A DNA stretch of 56,169 bases from Lachnospiraceae bacterium (GTDB lineage: Bacteria; Bacillota; Clostridia; Lachnospirales; Lachnospiraceae). Both the position numbers and the translations under genes were made by a program. The stretch is taken from assembly GCA_024697065.1 (NCBI GenBank), contig JAILGE010000034.1, forward strand, positions 1-56,169, read 5' to 3'. The notes under the pieces were generated by a model, which was given only the letters and a program-made list of their open reading frames with translations, did no database searches and was not told the DNA's origin. Of this stretch, positions 1 through 8,905 are shown in pieces (the first letter of the stretch is position 1; every line of letters starts with the position of its first letter).

Positions 1-453
1 TTCTGCTGAAGGCTTGATGAACATGTTGGTAACAAAATGTGCCTGCCAAGCTACTTCCATGATGAAGCGGACAGCCATTCTGGTATCCTTGTTAGCGCCG
101 CAGAAAGCATCTACTACGAAAAGTCTCTTGCCTGAAAGCTCCTCAATTGCAAGCTTCTTGCAAGCTTCCCATGCTTCCTTTGTTGCGGGATGGTTATCAT
201 TGGGATACTCGGGAGTGGTCCACCAAACGGTATCCTTGGACTTCTCATCCATAACGATGAACTTATCTTTAGGTGAACGTCCGGTATATACACCGGTCAT
301 AACATTAACAGCACCAAGTTCTGTAACCTGCCCCTTGTCGTAACCTGTGAGATCAGCCTTGGTCTCTTCTTCGAAAAGAGTCTCAAAAGAAGGGTTGTAA
401 ACGATCTCGCTTGCGCCTGTGATGCCGTACTTTGTTAAATCTACATTTGCCAT
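1..453 (-). CDS. pckA: phosphoenolpyruvate carboxykinase (ATP), N-terminal 151 residues
   Basis: This is the first part of ATP-dependent PEP carboxykinase, which interconverts oxaloacetate plus ATP with PEP, CO2 and ADP in the cytosol. In rumen-type anaerobes it often runs in the CO2-fixing direction (family knowledge). The fragment starts [13 protein letters not shown] and contains the family segment [11 protein letters not shown] around residue 56 and FVVDAFCGA around residue 112. The ATP- and metal-binding motifs lie beyond the left edge. The start is fixed by an AAAGGAGCAGGTG ribosome binding site. The gene has its own promoter (518-546), so it is a separate unit from trpF. The gene is cut by the window, not truncated by mutation. 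Confidence 0.93.
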   Translation of the reverse strand, partial: MANVDLTKYGITGASEIVYNPSFETLFEEETKADLTGYDKGQVTELGAVNVMTGVYTGRSPKDKFIVMDEKSKDTVWWTTPEYPNDNHPATKEAWEACKKLAIEELSGKRLFVVDAFCGANKDTRMAVRFIMEVAWQAHFVTNMFIKPSAE

Positions 454-517
454 AACTTTGCACCTGCTCCTTTACTTATAATTTTGCATTTAAAAATGCG
501 TTTTTACAATCGAAATA

Positions 518-546
518 AGTATAATTTCCACCGCATCCGTTGTCAA
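518..546 (-). promoter_or_regulatory. sigma-A type promoter of pckA
   Basis: On the minus strand there is TTGACA (541-546), a 17-base spacer and TATACT (518-523), placing transcription start near 511, about 58 bases before the pckA ATG. A short GCATTT/AAATGC inverted repeat lies in the leader, without the features of a terminator. The rest of the 454-605 gap shows nothing else. Confidence 0.8.
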
Positions 547-605
547 GCGACGCCGTGTATTTTCCGCATTTTTCACAATTTCCGGGTGGCCTTTCATGGG
601 TGTTT

Positions 606-1208
606 TCACCTGCCCCTTACAGTCTCAAAAAAACGCTTCAGTTTTTCGGGATCTTTTCCTTTCCGGTCATCATATTCCACTCCGCTGGACACATCCACTC
701 CGTCAGGTGAGACTTCCCTTACGGCTTCTGCCACATTCTCCGGATCAAGTCCCCCCGCAAGCATGAATATCCTGTCGTCTCTCGGGATCTTTTCCAGTAT
801 CGATCTGTCGTAGGGCTTACCGCTGCCGGGTTCGGCCGCATCCATTACATATCCCGAGATCCGCTCCTCCCTGTGGTATCTTTCCCACTGATCCAGATCC
901 CTGATATTGAAGGCCTTGAAGATCGGTATATCCGTCTCTTTGAGTATCTTTTCATCCACCTCTCCGTGGATCTGGAGTATATCGAATCCCGCTTCTATCG
1001 CTTCAGATGCCTGTTCAAAAGTGGGGCTCACCATAACTGCAGCTTTTTTGATCTCCTTCGAAAAGGAACCCATTATCACTTTTGCATTTTCTATACTCAC
1101 ATTTCTTTTGCTCTTCGGAAAAAAAAGGACCATCCCGGCAATATCGGGGCCGAGACGGTTCAATAATTCCGCTTCCGCGGGTGTTGTTATCCCGCAGATC
1201 TTGATCAT
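606..1208 (-). CDS. trpF: phosphoribosylanthranilate isomerase
   Basis: TrpF converts N-(5-phosphoribosyl)anthranilate to CdRP in tryptophan synthesis. The protein starts MIKICGITTP with the catalytic Cys in KICG, carries a (beta/alpha)8 barrel of normal length (200 residues), and ends with the phosphate-binding segments FMLAGGLDPENV and GVDVSSGVEYD. The ATG at 1208 is preferred over the upstream in-frame ATG at 1253, because the latter adds 15 polar residues overlapping the previous gene and the family begins at M-K/I-I-K-I-C-G. It lies 25 bases after the O-antigen-ligase-like gene and no other trp gene is in view, so it looks like a passenger at the end of the glycan transcription unit. Confidence 0.93.
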   Translation of the reverse strand: MIKICGITTPAEAELLNRLGPDIAGMVLFFPKSKRNVSIENAKVIMGSFSKEIKKAAVMVSPTFEQASEAIEAGFDILQIHGEVDEKILKETDIPIFKAFNIRDLDQWERYHREERISGYVMDAAEPGSGKPYDRSILEKIPRDDRIFMLAGGLDPENVAEAVREVSPDGVDVSSGVEYDDRKGKDPEKLKRFFETVRGR

Positions 1209-1233
1209 GATCTTCTTTTCACCGGTTTCTTCG

Positions 1234-2823
1234 TTATTTCTTTCCGTTCTCATACATCAATAATCCCATTCCCACAAAAAGCGCAAAACAGATAACGTAA
1301 CAGGGATGCCCCATCCACTCCGTCATCATGGAAAGCGGCACGGTTATACATATGAGCAGGGAAAATACGGGCTTGCGCTCTTCCCTGCCGGTACAATACA
1401 GATATATCGCATACAGCGCCGCAAAACCGCACATAAGTAACAATATGAGGCCGGCAAAAAATCCGTACTGGTATGCAACCTGCAAATACGAATTATGCGC
1501 ATGATAGATAAGCCAGTCTTCTCCGACAATGATGTGTCCCGGATAGTGAGGCTCCACTCCGGTCCTCGAGATAAACTCCTTCCAGACAGTCATCCTTCCG
1601 TTGGAAACATCCTTATCGTCGATCTCCAGCGTACTTGTCTGTTCGGATCCGTCGGCCCTTACATTCTCATCACCGAAGTCTATGAGTATTCCCCATTTTC
1701 CGAACATCTCTCTCAACAGCCCCGTAAAGGAAGTATACTTCGGGCTGTCTGCCGGATCATCCTTAACTACCCTGACTTCCGGATTCTCCTCCCATGTGAA
1801 GAATTCGGGTGAATTGGAGTATGCCGGGATGTATCTGACCAGCAGGTATCCGGGATAAAGAAGGACAAGTGTGATAAGCGGTATCAGGATAAACCGGAAT
1901 ACAACCTTCTTTTTTTCCGAAGAGCCTTTGAGTTTTAAAACGAAAAATACCAAAAGCGCCGCAACCGAAGGAACGATTCCCGTTCTGGTATTGTTTAGGA
2001 ATGCCAGTATGAATTCCCATACAAGCAGCGCGGAGAATGCTATCAGTGCCGCATTTCTCAACTTTCCCTTTTTCATGAGCATTGCGGATTCGAGCTTTGC
2101 GACGATCACCATGGCAACAGTCGCCAGATATTCTCCCGCATTGTTGGCATTATAGAAGTAAAGAAGATATCTCTCTTCGTCATAGGGTCTGTGCAGCAGG
2201 CTCTTGAACGTTACAAAGATAAACGAACATATCATTCCCCAAAGAAATGCTTCTTTGAAAATCTCCCTGTTTTTTCCGCTGCCTAACGCAAGGAACATGA
2301 AAGTATATCCGGCAGCAAAGAGCGCGGTGTAAAGATATCCCATATTGCAGGCTGTGATAAGAGCTATCCAGGCTATCCATATCAGAGCCAGTATCCTTCC
2401 GGGCTTTGCAGCGGGAACAGCAAAATCATTTCTCTTCTTCAGGCTCCCAAAGAATGTTATCCCCGCAAATCCCCACATAAGTATCAGCGCTTTGCTCATC
2501 CTTATGACATCCACAAACTGATACTCGCAGGTATCCGGGATCCAGCGATATTCATATGCATAATGTGTGAAAACATAACCGACGGGAACCCATACCGCAG
2601 CTGCGATAAAAGTAAGCCTTGTCGGCTCGAAGGATACCACCGTAAGTGCCAGGGCAAGTCCTATGGCAAAAAGTCTGAAAGCCACCGCCTGTTCATAACT
2701 GTTGGCGGCATTATTGAAGCTTATACCCGCAACCACTGTCATATACAGTGCAAAGATACCAAGCAGCAAACGCACAGCATCCGGAATATTTATATTTATT
2801 TTTTTTTCTTTACCGTTATTCAT
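1234..2823 (-). CDS. O-antigen ligase/polymerase-like membrane protein
   Basis: A 529-residue polytopic membrane protein with about 11-12 hydrophobic segments. The conserved region LAFLNNTRTGIVPS (around residue 275) and the long extracytoplasmic loop before HAHNSYLQVAYQYG (around residue 440) match the Wzy/WaaL-type O-antigen ligase superfamily, whose members polymerise or transfer lipid-linked glycans on the outer side of the membrane. The loop His-x-His-Asn is the usual catalytic neighbourhood in this family. The start ATG overlaps the stop of the upstream gene (TAATG), implying translational coupling. An A9 run sits about seven codons into the gene. Polymerase versus ligase cannot be decided from sequence; EpsG at 14350 is another polymerase candidate. 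Confidence 0.75.
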   Translation of the reverse strand: MNNGKEKKININIPDAVRLLLGIFALYMTVVAGISFNNAANSYEQAVAFRLFAIGLALALTVVSFEPTRLTFIAAAVWVPVGYVFTHYAYEYRWIPDTCEYQFVDVIRMSKALILMWGFAGITFFGSLKKRNDFAVPAAKPGRILALIWIAWIALITACNMGYLYTALFAAGYTFMFLALGSGKNREIFKEAFLWGMICSFIFVTFKSLLHRPYDEERYLLYFYNANNAGEYLATVAMVIVAKLESAMLMKKGKLRNAALIAFSALLVWEFILAFLNNTRTGIVPSVAALLVFFVLKLKGSSEKKKVVFRFILIPLITLVLLYPGYLLVRYIPAYSNSPEFFTWEENPEVRVVKDDPADSPKYTSFTGLLREMFGKWGILIDFGDENVRADGSEQTSTLEIDDKDVSNGRMTVWKEFISRTGVEPHYPGHIIVGEDWLIYHAHNSYLQVAYQYGFFAGLILLLMCGFAALYAIYLYCTGREERKPVFSLLICITVPLSMMTEWMGHPCYVICFALFVGMGLLMYENGKK

Positions 2824-4070
2824 TACTTTTCGTTATTCTTCTTTCGGTTGCATTTAATAAAGCAGTAAATAAATCCCGCATATGCTGCCAGATTCATAAA
2901 GGTTAAAAGAGTGAGATCAACTCCATCGTCAACTCCCGTGATATATCTTCCGCAAAGATATCTCCCGTAGACACAGACCTCGGTGAGCATCATGATCAGG
3001 AATGGGATAACCGTCCTTCTCTCATACATCACGAGCACACATGCGATAAGTACCGAGATGAAATTATATCTGTCATGCATTCCGGCAAGAAAGATAAGAC
3101 ATGTGTAATTCATTATCAACGCAAGATAGAGGATATTTACTCTGTCCATTTCAACTTTCTTCGCAACGAGCACGCCTATCATTATCACAAGGATCGCAAA
3201 AGTAAATATCACCGTCATCTTTGTGATCGAATAATCAAAGGTATACGGATCTGACGAGATGAGTACCCATATGGAAGGATAATTCATATACAGAGCATGG
3301 AACTGCTCGATCTGTCCCTTGAAAAGCGTGAGGGCATCATAAAAACCGCGTCCCGCAAATACCGCAGGAAGAGCGCTTACAAAATAGGTGATCACAGAGA
3401 TACCGAAATGTATCAAAGAGATCTCCTTCTTCTTAAGATACAGATAAAGAATGAATGGAAGGAGGAATATGGCCTGCTGCTTGAACGCAAAAGCCATTCC
3501 GTATGCTATGAAGGCGGGTATCATCCTTTCCTCTGTCAAAAAAAGGATCGTAAGAAGACAGAAGAACCCATACATGCAATCGCATTGTCCCCATACTGCC
3601 GAGTTCATAAAAACGATGGGGTTCATTATTATCAACGCATATGCCGCAGCGGAAAGAAGCTTATTTCCGGTCTGCTTTCTTACGAAGAAAAATACTGCCC
3701 CGCCTGTAAGAAAATCAAATATTATACTGAGCAGTTTGATACAAAGCTTACTGTTTAATGGAAGATATGAAACAAACGCCATCAGAGTCTGAAAGGCGAT
3801 AGTATAGTTTCCTATCTGATGTCCCAATGCAGCAAATCCGCCACCGGCTCTTGTCTCATCAAGCCATCCCGCTTCGACTGCAAGATCTTCTGTCAGAAAA
3901 TATCTTCCCGCATATCTTATAGCCACCCCGAGGAGCGTGATAAATATCAGTATCACTTTATCGTAGTGTTTCTCAATACAGGATAAGACGTCTCTTTCTG
4001 CCTTAAACACTCCTACAGTTTTTTTATTATCCTTATTGTCCAAGGTTAACAATCCGTCCTTTTTGCACAA
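2823..4070 (-). CDS. GT-C type membrane glycosyltransferase (Gpi18/mannosyltransferase-like)
   Basis: A 415-residue protein with roughly ten transmembrane segments. The first extracytoplasmic loop carries acidic residues (TEDLAVEAGWLDE) where GT-C enzymes have their catalytic Asp/Glu, and the segment MNSAVWGQCDCMYGFF is typical of the Gpi18/PIG-M-like group. Such enzymes use polyprenyl-phosphate sugars on the outer membrane face. The listed start is TTG at 4070; an in-frame TTG at 4043 preceded by AAGGACGGA is a better-placed alternative, removing nine residues. It lies between the ABC exporter (16-base gap) and the O-antigen-ligase-like gene (TAATG overlap), consistent with one glycan assembly operon. 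Substrate unknown. Confidence 0.72.
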   Translation of the reverse strand: MCKKDGLLTLDNKDNKKTVGVFKAERDVLSCIEKHYDKVILIFITLLGVAIRYAGRYFLTEDLAVEAGWLDETRAGGGFAALGHQIGNYTIAFQTLMAFVSYLPLNSKLCIKLLSIIFDFLTGGAVFFFVRKQTGNKLLSAAAYALIIMNPIVFMNSAVWGQCDCMYGFFCLLTILFLTEERMIPAFIAYGMAFAFKQQAIFLLPFILYLYLKKKEISLIHFGISVITYFVSALPAVFAGRGFYDALTLFKGQIEQFHALYMNYPSIWVLISSDPYTFDYSITKMTVIFTFAILVIMIGVLVAKKVEMDRVNILYLALIMNYTCLIFLAGMHDRYNFISVLIACVLVMYERRTVIPFLIMMLTEVCVYGRYLCGRYITGVDDGVDLTLLTFMNLAAYAGFIYCFIKCNRKKNNEK

Positions 4071-4086
4071 CTAATTCTTCTTATGA

Positions 4087-5832
4087 TCAGCGCTCTTTCA
4101 TGAGCTTTCCGTTTTCCACGCGGTATACCATATCGCACTTCTCTATGGTCTGAAGTCTGTGAGCGATTATCACCAGGGTCTTCTTTCCCATGAAATGATT
4201 GATTGAATCCATGATCGCAGCTTCAGTATCATTATCAAGAGCTGATGTTGCCTCATCCAGTATCAATATCTCCGGATCTTCATAAAGAGAGCGCGCGATA
4301 CCTATTCTCTGGCGCTGTCCTCCGGAAAGTCTCACACCTCTTTCACCTATGCCGGTTTCCAGTCCTTCGGGAAGGGATCTGACAAATTCATCCAATTGAG
4401 CTTCCTTAAGAACTTCCCAGATACGTTCCTCGGAGATCTTATCTTCAGGTATACCGAATGCAACATTCTTCCTTATGGTGTCATCCAGCATAAAGATAGT
4501 CTGTGGGATATATCCCACATTCTTAAGCCACTTCCTGTAATTCCCGCTCTCCATAACATCGGTACCGTCTGCTTTTATGGTACCGCTCTGCATCTTAAGG
4601 AGTCCCAGTAATACATCTACTATTGTGGATTTTCCCGCTCCGCTGGATCCTACGATACCGATACTTTTTCCCACCGGTATCTCGACCGAAGCATCATCGA
4701 ATATCAGTTTCTCCGTATTGGGATAATGATAAGTGATATGCTCAAGTGTTACTTTATCCTTAACAGGGAGCTTTTCCGATACGAGCATGAGATCTTCCAT
4801 ATCCGTACTGGCATCGCCGATATCATCCTGAAGATTGTCAGACACCCCCATAAGGAACGGTTCGAAATATGAGATATTGTTGATCTGATTGTTGATCCTG
4901 TTGGCACAGGGCATCAGTCTTACCACTGCAACACCGAAGGCGGAAAGGATAGCCATCATCTTGGTCCCGTCCTGTCCGCTGAGTATCAGGAACAGCATAT
5001 ATAAGACCATGGCAGCCACACATATGGTTTCGATCAAAAGCCTCGGAACATTGCTGTAGAGAGTGTATTTCTGAACGGCATCCACATATCCTCTTCCACA
5101 TTTGATATATTCGTCTACGAAATAGGATTCTCTTCCGCCTATCTTAACTTCCTTGATACCTGTCACGGTCTGGCTTATCCATTTGAAAAGCGAACTGTAA
5201 AAATCCTGATTGTCCTGACCGGCTTTTTTCATGACAGGCTTAAGAACAAGCTTTATCACGAATAGTGTTATGAGTAAAAGTACGGATATCATGATGGTCA
5301 TGCGCGGTTCCGCAAATAAAAGAACCGCCACAAGAAAGACAGCAACTATTGTTTCCGATACCAGCGTCAGCAAAGAAAGTATGAGAGCATACATGTTGTT
5401 TACATCGGAAGTGATGCTTCTTTGAATAACAGCTGTATCCGCATTGAGAAAGTACTCATAAGGTCTGCGGATATAATTCTTCATCATTCTCTCAGATGTT
5501 CTGAACTGATTGGTATAAACGAATTTATACAGAACTTTCTGCTGTACATATAAATAGATATTCTTAAGTACAAATGCGCCTATCAGAGAAAGCATTACAA
5601 GGACAGTGAAATCCTGTGAAGTCTTCATTCCCAGTGCATCATAAAGAGGTGCAACATATTTATTTTCCGTTATAGCCTCAGGGTCCATGACCACGGATAT
5701 AACAGGGATTATAAGAGTCACGCTGGCTGTCTCAAGCAATGCTCCTATCAGCATCATGAAAACCAGCAGGACCATAAAGCTCTTCTGTTTTCTGTCCAAT
5801 AATTTATTAAGTTTCTTAAGAATTTTACTCAT
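4087..5832 (-). CDS. ABC exporter, fused permease and ATPase (lipid-linked glycan flippase type)
   Basis: A 581-residue half transporter. Residues ~20-320 form a six-helix type-I exporter domain and ~345-580 the ATPase, with Walker A GSSGAGKST, signature LSGGQRQR, Walker B ILILDEATSAL and switch His in IAHRLQTI, all intact. It should work as a homodimer. Length and neighbourhood (GT-C transferase, ligase/polymerase) suggest a PglK/MsbA-like flippase for lipid-linked glycan, though peptide or lipid export cannot be excluded. The ribosome binding site before ATG 5832 is weak. The preceding 279 bases (5833-6111) hold a possible gene fragment and no convincing promoter for this gene. Confidence 0.85.
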   Translation of the reverse strand: MSKILKKLNKLLDRKQKSFMVLLVFMMLIGALLETASVTLIIPVISVVMDPEAITENKYVAPLYDALGMKTSQDFTVLVMLSLIGAFVLKNIYLYVQQKVLYKFVYTNQFRTSERMMKNYIRRPYEYFLNADTAVIQRSITSDVNNMYALILSLLTLVSETIVAVFLVAVLLFAEPRMTIMISVLLLITLFVIKLVLKPVMKKAGQDNQDFYSSLFKWISQTVTGIKEVKIGGRESYFVDEYIKCGRGYVDAVQKYTLYSNVPRLLIETICVAAMVLYMLFLILSGQDGTKMMAILSAFGVAVVRLMPCANRINNQINNISYFEPFLMGVSDNLQDDIGDASTDMEDLMLVSEKLPVKDKVTLEHITYHYPNTEKLIFDDASVEIPVGKSIGIVGSSGAGKSTIVDVLLGLLKMQSGTIKADGTDVMESGNYRKWLKNVGYIPQTIFMLDDTIRKNVAFGIPEDKISEERIWEVLKEAQLDEFVRSLPEGLETGIGERGVRLSGGQRQRIGIARSLYEDPEILILDEATSALDNDTEAAIMDSINHFMGKKTLVIIAHRLQTIEKCDMVYRVENGKLMKER

Positions 5833-5853
5833 AAACTTTTAAATTCGCTTCTA

Positions 5854-6045
5854 TCAAAAAAACAATCTGTGATATTTGTCATCACCGATACCGCCGTTCA
5901 TTATATCATTTCCGGTCTCTACAAAGAAATAGGTATCCTGCAATAAATTGCATACCTCCCGGCCAACCCCTCTCATACTCACCCATGGAATATCAGCATA
6001 TTTTGGCGAAAAAACCTGCCCATGTGCATAAACAGCCCCATTCAT
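5854..6045 (-). pseudogene. possible coding remnant upstream of the ABC exporter
   Basis: An open frame of 63 codons with protein-like composition (segments DTYFFVETGNDIMNGG and VSMRGVGREVCNLL). It has no Shine-Dalgarno sequence before its only ATG, and an in-frame stop lies just upstream. I do not recognise the family. It may be the tail of a lost gene at the boundary of the glycan locus or a chance frame. Confidence is low. Confidence 0.25.
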
Positions 6046-6111
6046 ATTGATATATCAAAACCACTGTTATAAAATAGGACTCTGCTAATTTTACATCAGG
6101 AGGAACTTGAT

Positions 6112-6501
6112 ATGACAGCTTTGATATTTTTATTGTTCTTTATTGGATTACCGGCAGGGTTTTATTTCCTGTTTGCTAAAACCCACCCAATGTACCATGA
6201 AGGATCTCTGACGTCCGGCGAGATCAGCGTTTATGTATTTGAACTGAGAAGATTCACCGGTGGCAGCTATAAAGAATACAGATTTAATATCTTTGGTGAC
6301 AAAATCACATATGTACCTAATCCTGCCCCCATAATAATCTTTGCTGTTATTATGGTCGTAGCTCTTATTTATTGTCTGGTAAGCGGTATACCTTTTCTCT
6401 ATACTATGATATTTATATTAGCGATCACTTCCCTTGCGGGAATTATGTTTGCGATCAAAATCTTTATCTGCAAGCAATATATCCGCAAAAATGTTTTCTG
6501 A
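6112..6501 (+). CDS. small integral membrane protein, unknown function
   Basis: A 129-residue protein with hydrophobic segments at ~1-20, ~75-95 and ~100-120 and a short soluble loop (residues ~23-70) rich in aromatic and charged residues. The AGGAGGA ribosome binding site seven bases before ATG is strong, so translation is likely. A clean terminator follows (6528-6565). It is one of two plus-strand genes interrupting the minus-strand glycan locus; I recognise no family. Its position beside the GT52 gene is the only functional hint. Confidence 0.7.
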   Translation: MTALIFLLFFIGLPAGFYFLFAKTHPMYHEGSLTSGEISVYVFELRRFTGGSYKEYRFNIFGDKITYVPNPAPIIIFAVIMVVALIYCLVSGIPFLYTMIFILAITSLAGIMFAIKIFICKQYIRKNVF

Positions 6502-6527
6502 TACAGTATCATTCCAACAGACAAAAC

Positions 6528-6565
6528 AAAAATCCAAGGAGCTGATCCCTTGGATTTTTATTTTG
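6528..6565 (+). terminator. rho-independent terminator after the small membrane protein
   Basis: AAAATCCAAGG (6529-6539) pairs with CCTTGGATTTT (6548-6558) around an 8-base loop, followed by a T-rich run. It separates the small membrane gene from the GT52 gene, which must therefore have its own promoter in 6566-6650. Confidence 0.88.
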
Positions 6566-6664
6566 CCAATATCTCTCGGCAAATACATTCCACGTGGTAT
6601 ACTAACAAATATCATTATGTAATCGTGACCGGATTAAACCAATACAGGATCTGAGGAAAAAATT

Positions 6665-7765
6665 TTGAACGACCGAATATACGTGTGTCACACTTTCTAT
6701 CATGTGCTGATCACATTTTTAAAAGAATTTGAATTACGGGCAGAAAAAAAAGATCATGGAGATGCAACACTCGTTCTCAGTCTTATGTCCAATAATTTTG
6801 ACGGACTTAAGGACAGGATCGACAAACTTGGGTTCTTTAAGGAAGTCATCGAGCTTGATGAGAAGAGAGAAACATTTTTTCCTGAGCTTGCAGAATACAA
6901 GAAGGATCGCGGCAACCTCATATCCAATATGATACAGCGGATCCGGTTCACATCGAAGTTCGCCAAATTGCTCGAACAGTTTATTACTATCGATTTTAAA
7001 AAATATAAAGATATCTACGTCTTCTGTGATACCGACCCCATCGGGCTCTATCTTAATAAACATCATATCCGTTATCACGCGATGGAGGACGGTCTTGACT
7101 GCCTAAAGACTCTTGACCTCGCCCGCATCAGCAACGCAGGTCACTTTGAGCTTAAGGCACTCTTTGCGAAGTTCAATCTGATATTCATCGAGAACGGGTA
7201 CTCCAAATACTGTATCGACATGGAGATCAATGACAGATCGGTTCTTCAATATGATTATAAAAAATATAAAGTCGTTCCCAGAGAGCCCCTCTACAAAAGA
7301 CTTACTCAGGATGAAAAGAATATCCTTCTGGATGCTTTTGTAGAAAACAAAGCGGAAATAGAACAGAAAAGCGCGGAGCTTAAGGAAAAGAAACGTACTG
7401 ACAGCTCAGTAAAAGCAGTGCTCATTTTGTCAGACCCTCTCTGCGATATGGATACCCGCGAGAAGATCATGCAGGATCTCCTTGATACCTATGGGAACAA
7501 TCCCGACGGTAGTAAAAATACCGTCTTTATCAAGCCTCATCCCAGAGATCTTTTGGATTATAAAAATAAGTTCCCGGAATGCCCCCAATTTTCATCCAGG
7601 GTTCCCATGGAACTTCTCAATTATTTTGAAGGACTCCATTTCGACACGGTGGTCTCTGTTTACACGGAATTATCCGCCATCACTTTTGCAGATGAGAAGA
7701 TAAGACTCGGACACGACTTCATGGATAAATACGAACCCGTGGAAAAGCACAGGCATAAGATCTGA
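6665..7765 (+). CDS. glycosyltransferase family 52 (sialyltransferase-like)
   Basis: A 366-residue cytosolic protein. The N-terminus IYVCHTFYHVLITFLKEF and the C-terminal segment VFIKPHPRDLLDY match GT52-type (Lst-like) transferases, which mostly move sialic acid from CMP-sialic acid to galactosides, though some use other donors. The start is TTG at 6665, preceded by GAGGA at proper distance; no ATG fits. No CMP-sialate synthesis genes (neuA/B/C) are in the window, so the donor is open. The gene stands alone on the plus strand, convergent with the GT2 gene that ends 14 bases downstream; no terminator is seen between them. Confidence 0.72.
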   Translation: MNDRIYVCHTFYHVLITFLKEFELRAEKKDHGDATLVLSLMSNNFDGLKDRIDKLGFFKEVIELDEKRETFFPELAEYKKDRGNLISNMIQRIRFTSKFAKLLEQFITIDFKKYKDIYVFCDTDPIGLYLNKHHIRYHAMEDGLDCLKTLDLARISNAGHFELKALFAKFNLIFIENGYSKYCIDMEINDRSVLQYDYKKYKVVPREPLYKRLTQDEKNILLDAFVENKAEIEQKSAELKEKKRTDSSVKAVLILSDPLCDMDTREKIMQDLLDTYGNNPDGSKNTVFIKPHPRDLLDYKNKFPECPQFSSRVPMELLNYFEGLHFDTVVSVYTELSAITFADEKIRLGHDFMDKYEPVEKHRHKI

Positions 7766-7779
7766 TCCTTATCGCATCT

Positions 7780-8895
7780 TTACTCCGATGCCTTACCGTC
7801 ACGGATACGCATGACCACATTATGAGCGGTCCTTACTACGAGAGGCGCGTCAGTCAAAAGAAGAAGATATTCCCGCTGCTTCTGTGACAGGTAAGGATTC
7901 TTCGATATCTTCGCTCTCTCGCTTCGCAGATATCTGACTATCCTCATATAAAAAGCATTGCTGCTCTTCATCTTCTCAACAGGGATATGAAGCATGAAAT
8001 CAAGAGACTGTACATAGGTGAACCGCTCGGCTCTTGTGATATGGGAAGGATACTTTTCTCTTGCGACCCTGAGTGCTCCGAAAGCATTCTTCATCATATC
8101 TTCATAAAACTTCTGATTATATTTCCCTCTTGTAACACTTCCGTCACTAAGTTCAATATTATATCCCGGTACATCCAGCGTCAGTAATCCCGCGCCCATC
8201 TTCGGGATCATATTAAGGAGCAGGCCGAAATCTTCATTGCTTTCTCCTTCGCTGAATCTGAAGCTCCTGAGAAAATCTCCTCTGAAAACTTTGGTGCAGA
8301 ACGAAGAATCTCCCGTATGCATTATAAGCTCTTCATAGAAATCTTCCGCCGCAAGGAACCTTGTCTTCCCGTCGCCATTGGCCACGTCAAGCGCAAGTGT
8401 ACCGTCGCTTTTATACTGTCTGTTCATAAGCTGGGCAGTCTGCAGGCCTGCACCTGTTACCCTGCCGTTATTCTGCTTTTTATCGTCGGAATCTTCTTTT
8501 AAGATATTTAAAAGTGATTTTTCCTTAGATGCCGGTGCCGTATCATATTCCGTATCGAGATTGAGGGCAGTGATAAGCTTCTCGTACATATCCTCGTCAG
8601 CCCAGTCGTCGGCATCAAGAAAACCCACATAGTCGCCGGCAGATACTTCAAGCCCCGCATTTCTTGCCGAAGAAGCCCCGCCGTTTTTCTTGTGGATCAC
8701 TGATACGATACTGTTTTCGGACGCAAGCTCATCACAGATTCGGGGACTGTCATCCAGCGACCCGTCATCCACAAGTATCACCCTGTCCGGAGTATATGTC
8801 TGATCCAGTGCGCTCTTTACGCACCTTCTTAAATACTTCTCTTTATTGTAAACGGGAATGATAATATCCAGAGTCCCGTATCTGCAACCGCCCAT
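7780..8895 (-). CDS. glycosyltransferase family 2
   Basis: A GT-A fold transferase, about 371 residues. LDIIIPVYNKEKYLRRCV at the N-terminus, ILVDDGSLDDSP and FLDADDWADEDM (the nucleotide-sugar/metal site) are clear GT2 motifs. Residues ~120-200 hold an insertion rich in charged and polar residues, and the basic C-terminal third has no predicted helix spanning the membrane. The ATG at 8895 is chosen over 8901 because AAGGA lies six bases before it. It is the last gene of the operon that starts at 18.7 kb and probably adds one sugar to the lipid-linked repeat unit. Confidence 0.88.
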   Translation of the reverse strand: MGGCRYGTLDIIIPVYNKEKYLRRCVKSALDQTYTPDRVILVDDGSLDDSPRICDELASENSIVSVIHKKNGGASSARNAGLEVSAGDYVGFLDADDWADEDMYEKLITALNLDTEYDTAPASKEKSLLNILKEDSDDKKQNNGRVTGAGLQTAQLMNRQYKSDGTLALDVANGDGKTRFLAAEDFYEELIMHTGDSSFCTKVFRGDFLRSFRFSEGESNEDFGLLLNMIPKMGAGLLTLDVPGYNIELSDGSVTRGKYNQKFYEDMMKNAFGALRVAREKYPSHITRAERFTYVQSLDFMLHIPVEKMKSSNAFYMRIVRYLRSERAKISKNPYLSQKQREYLLLLTDAPLVVRTAHNVVMRIRDGKASE

Positions 8896-8905
8896 ACCCA
8901 TTCCT

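Noticed and set aside
14-343. Plus-strand open frame of 109 codons at the left edge
   Set aside because: It is antisense to clear pckA coding sequence and has no family features.
3297-3758. Plus-strand open frame of 153 codons
   Set aside because: It is a shadow of the GT-C membrane gene; it is rich in Lys, Arg and Cys without domain pattern and has no ribosome binding site.
6047-6058. Palindrome TTGATATATCAA before the small membrane gene
   Set aside because: It is a perfect 12-bp palindrome but AT-only in its core and common by chance; no second copy near, so no operator was called.
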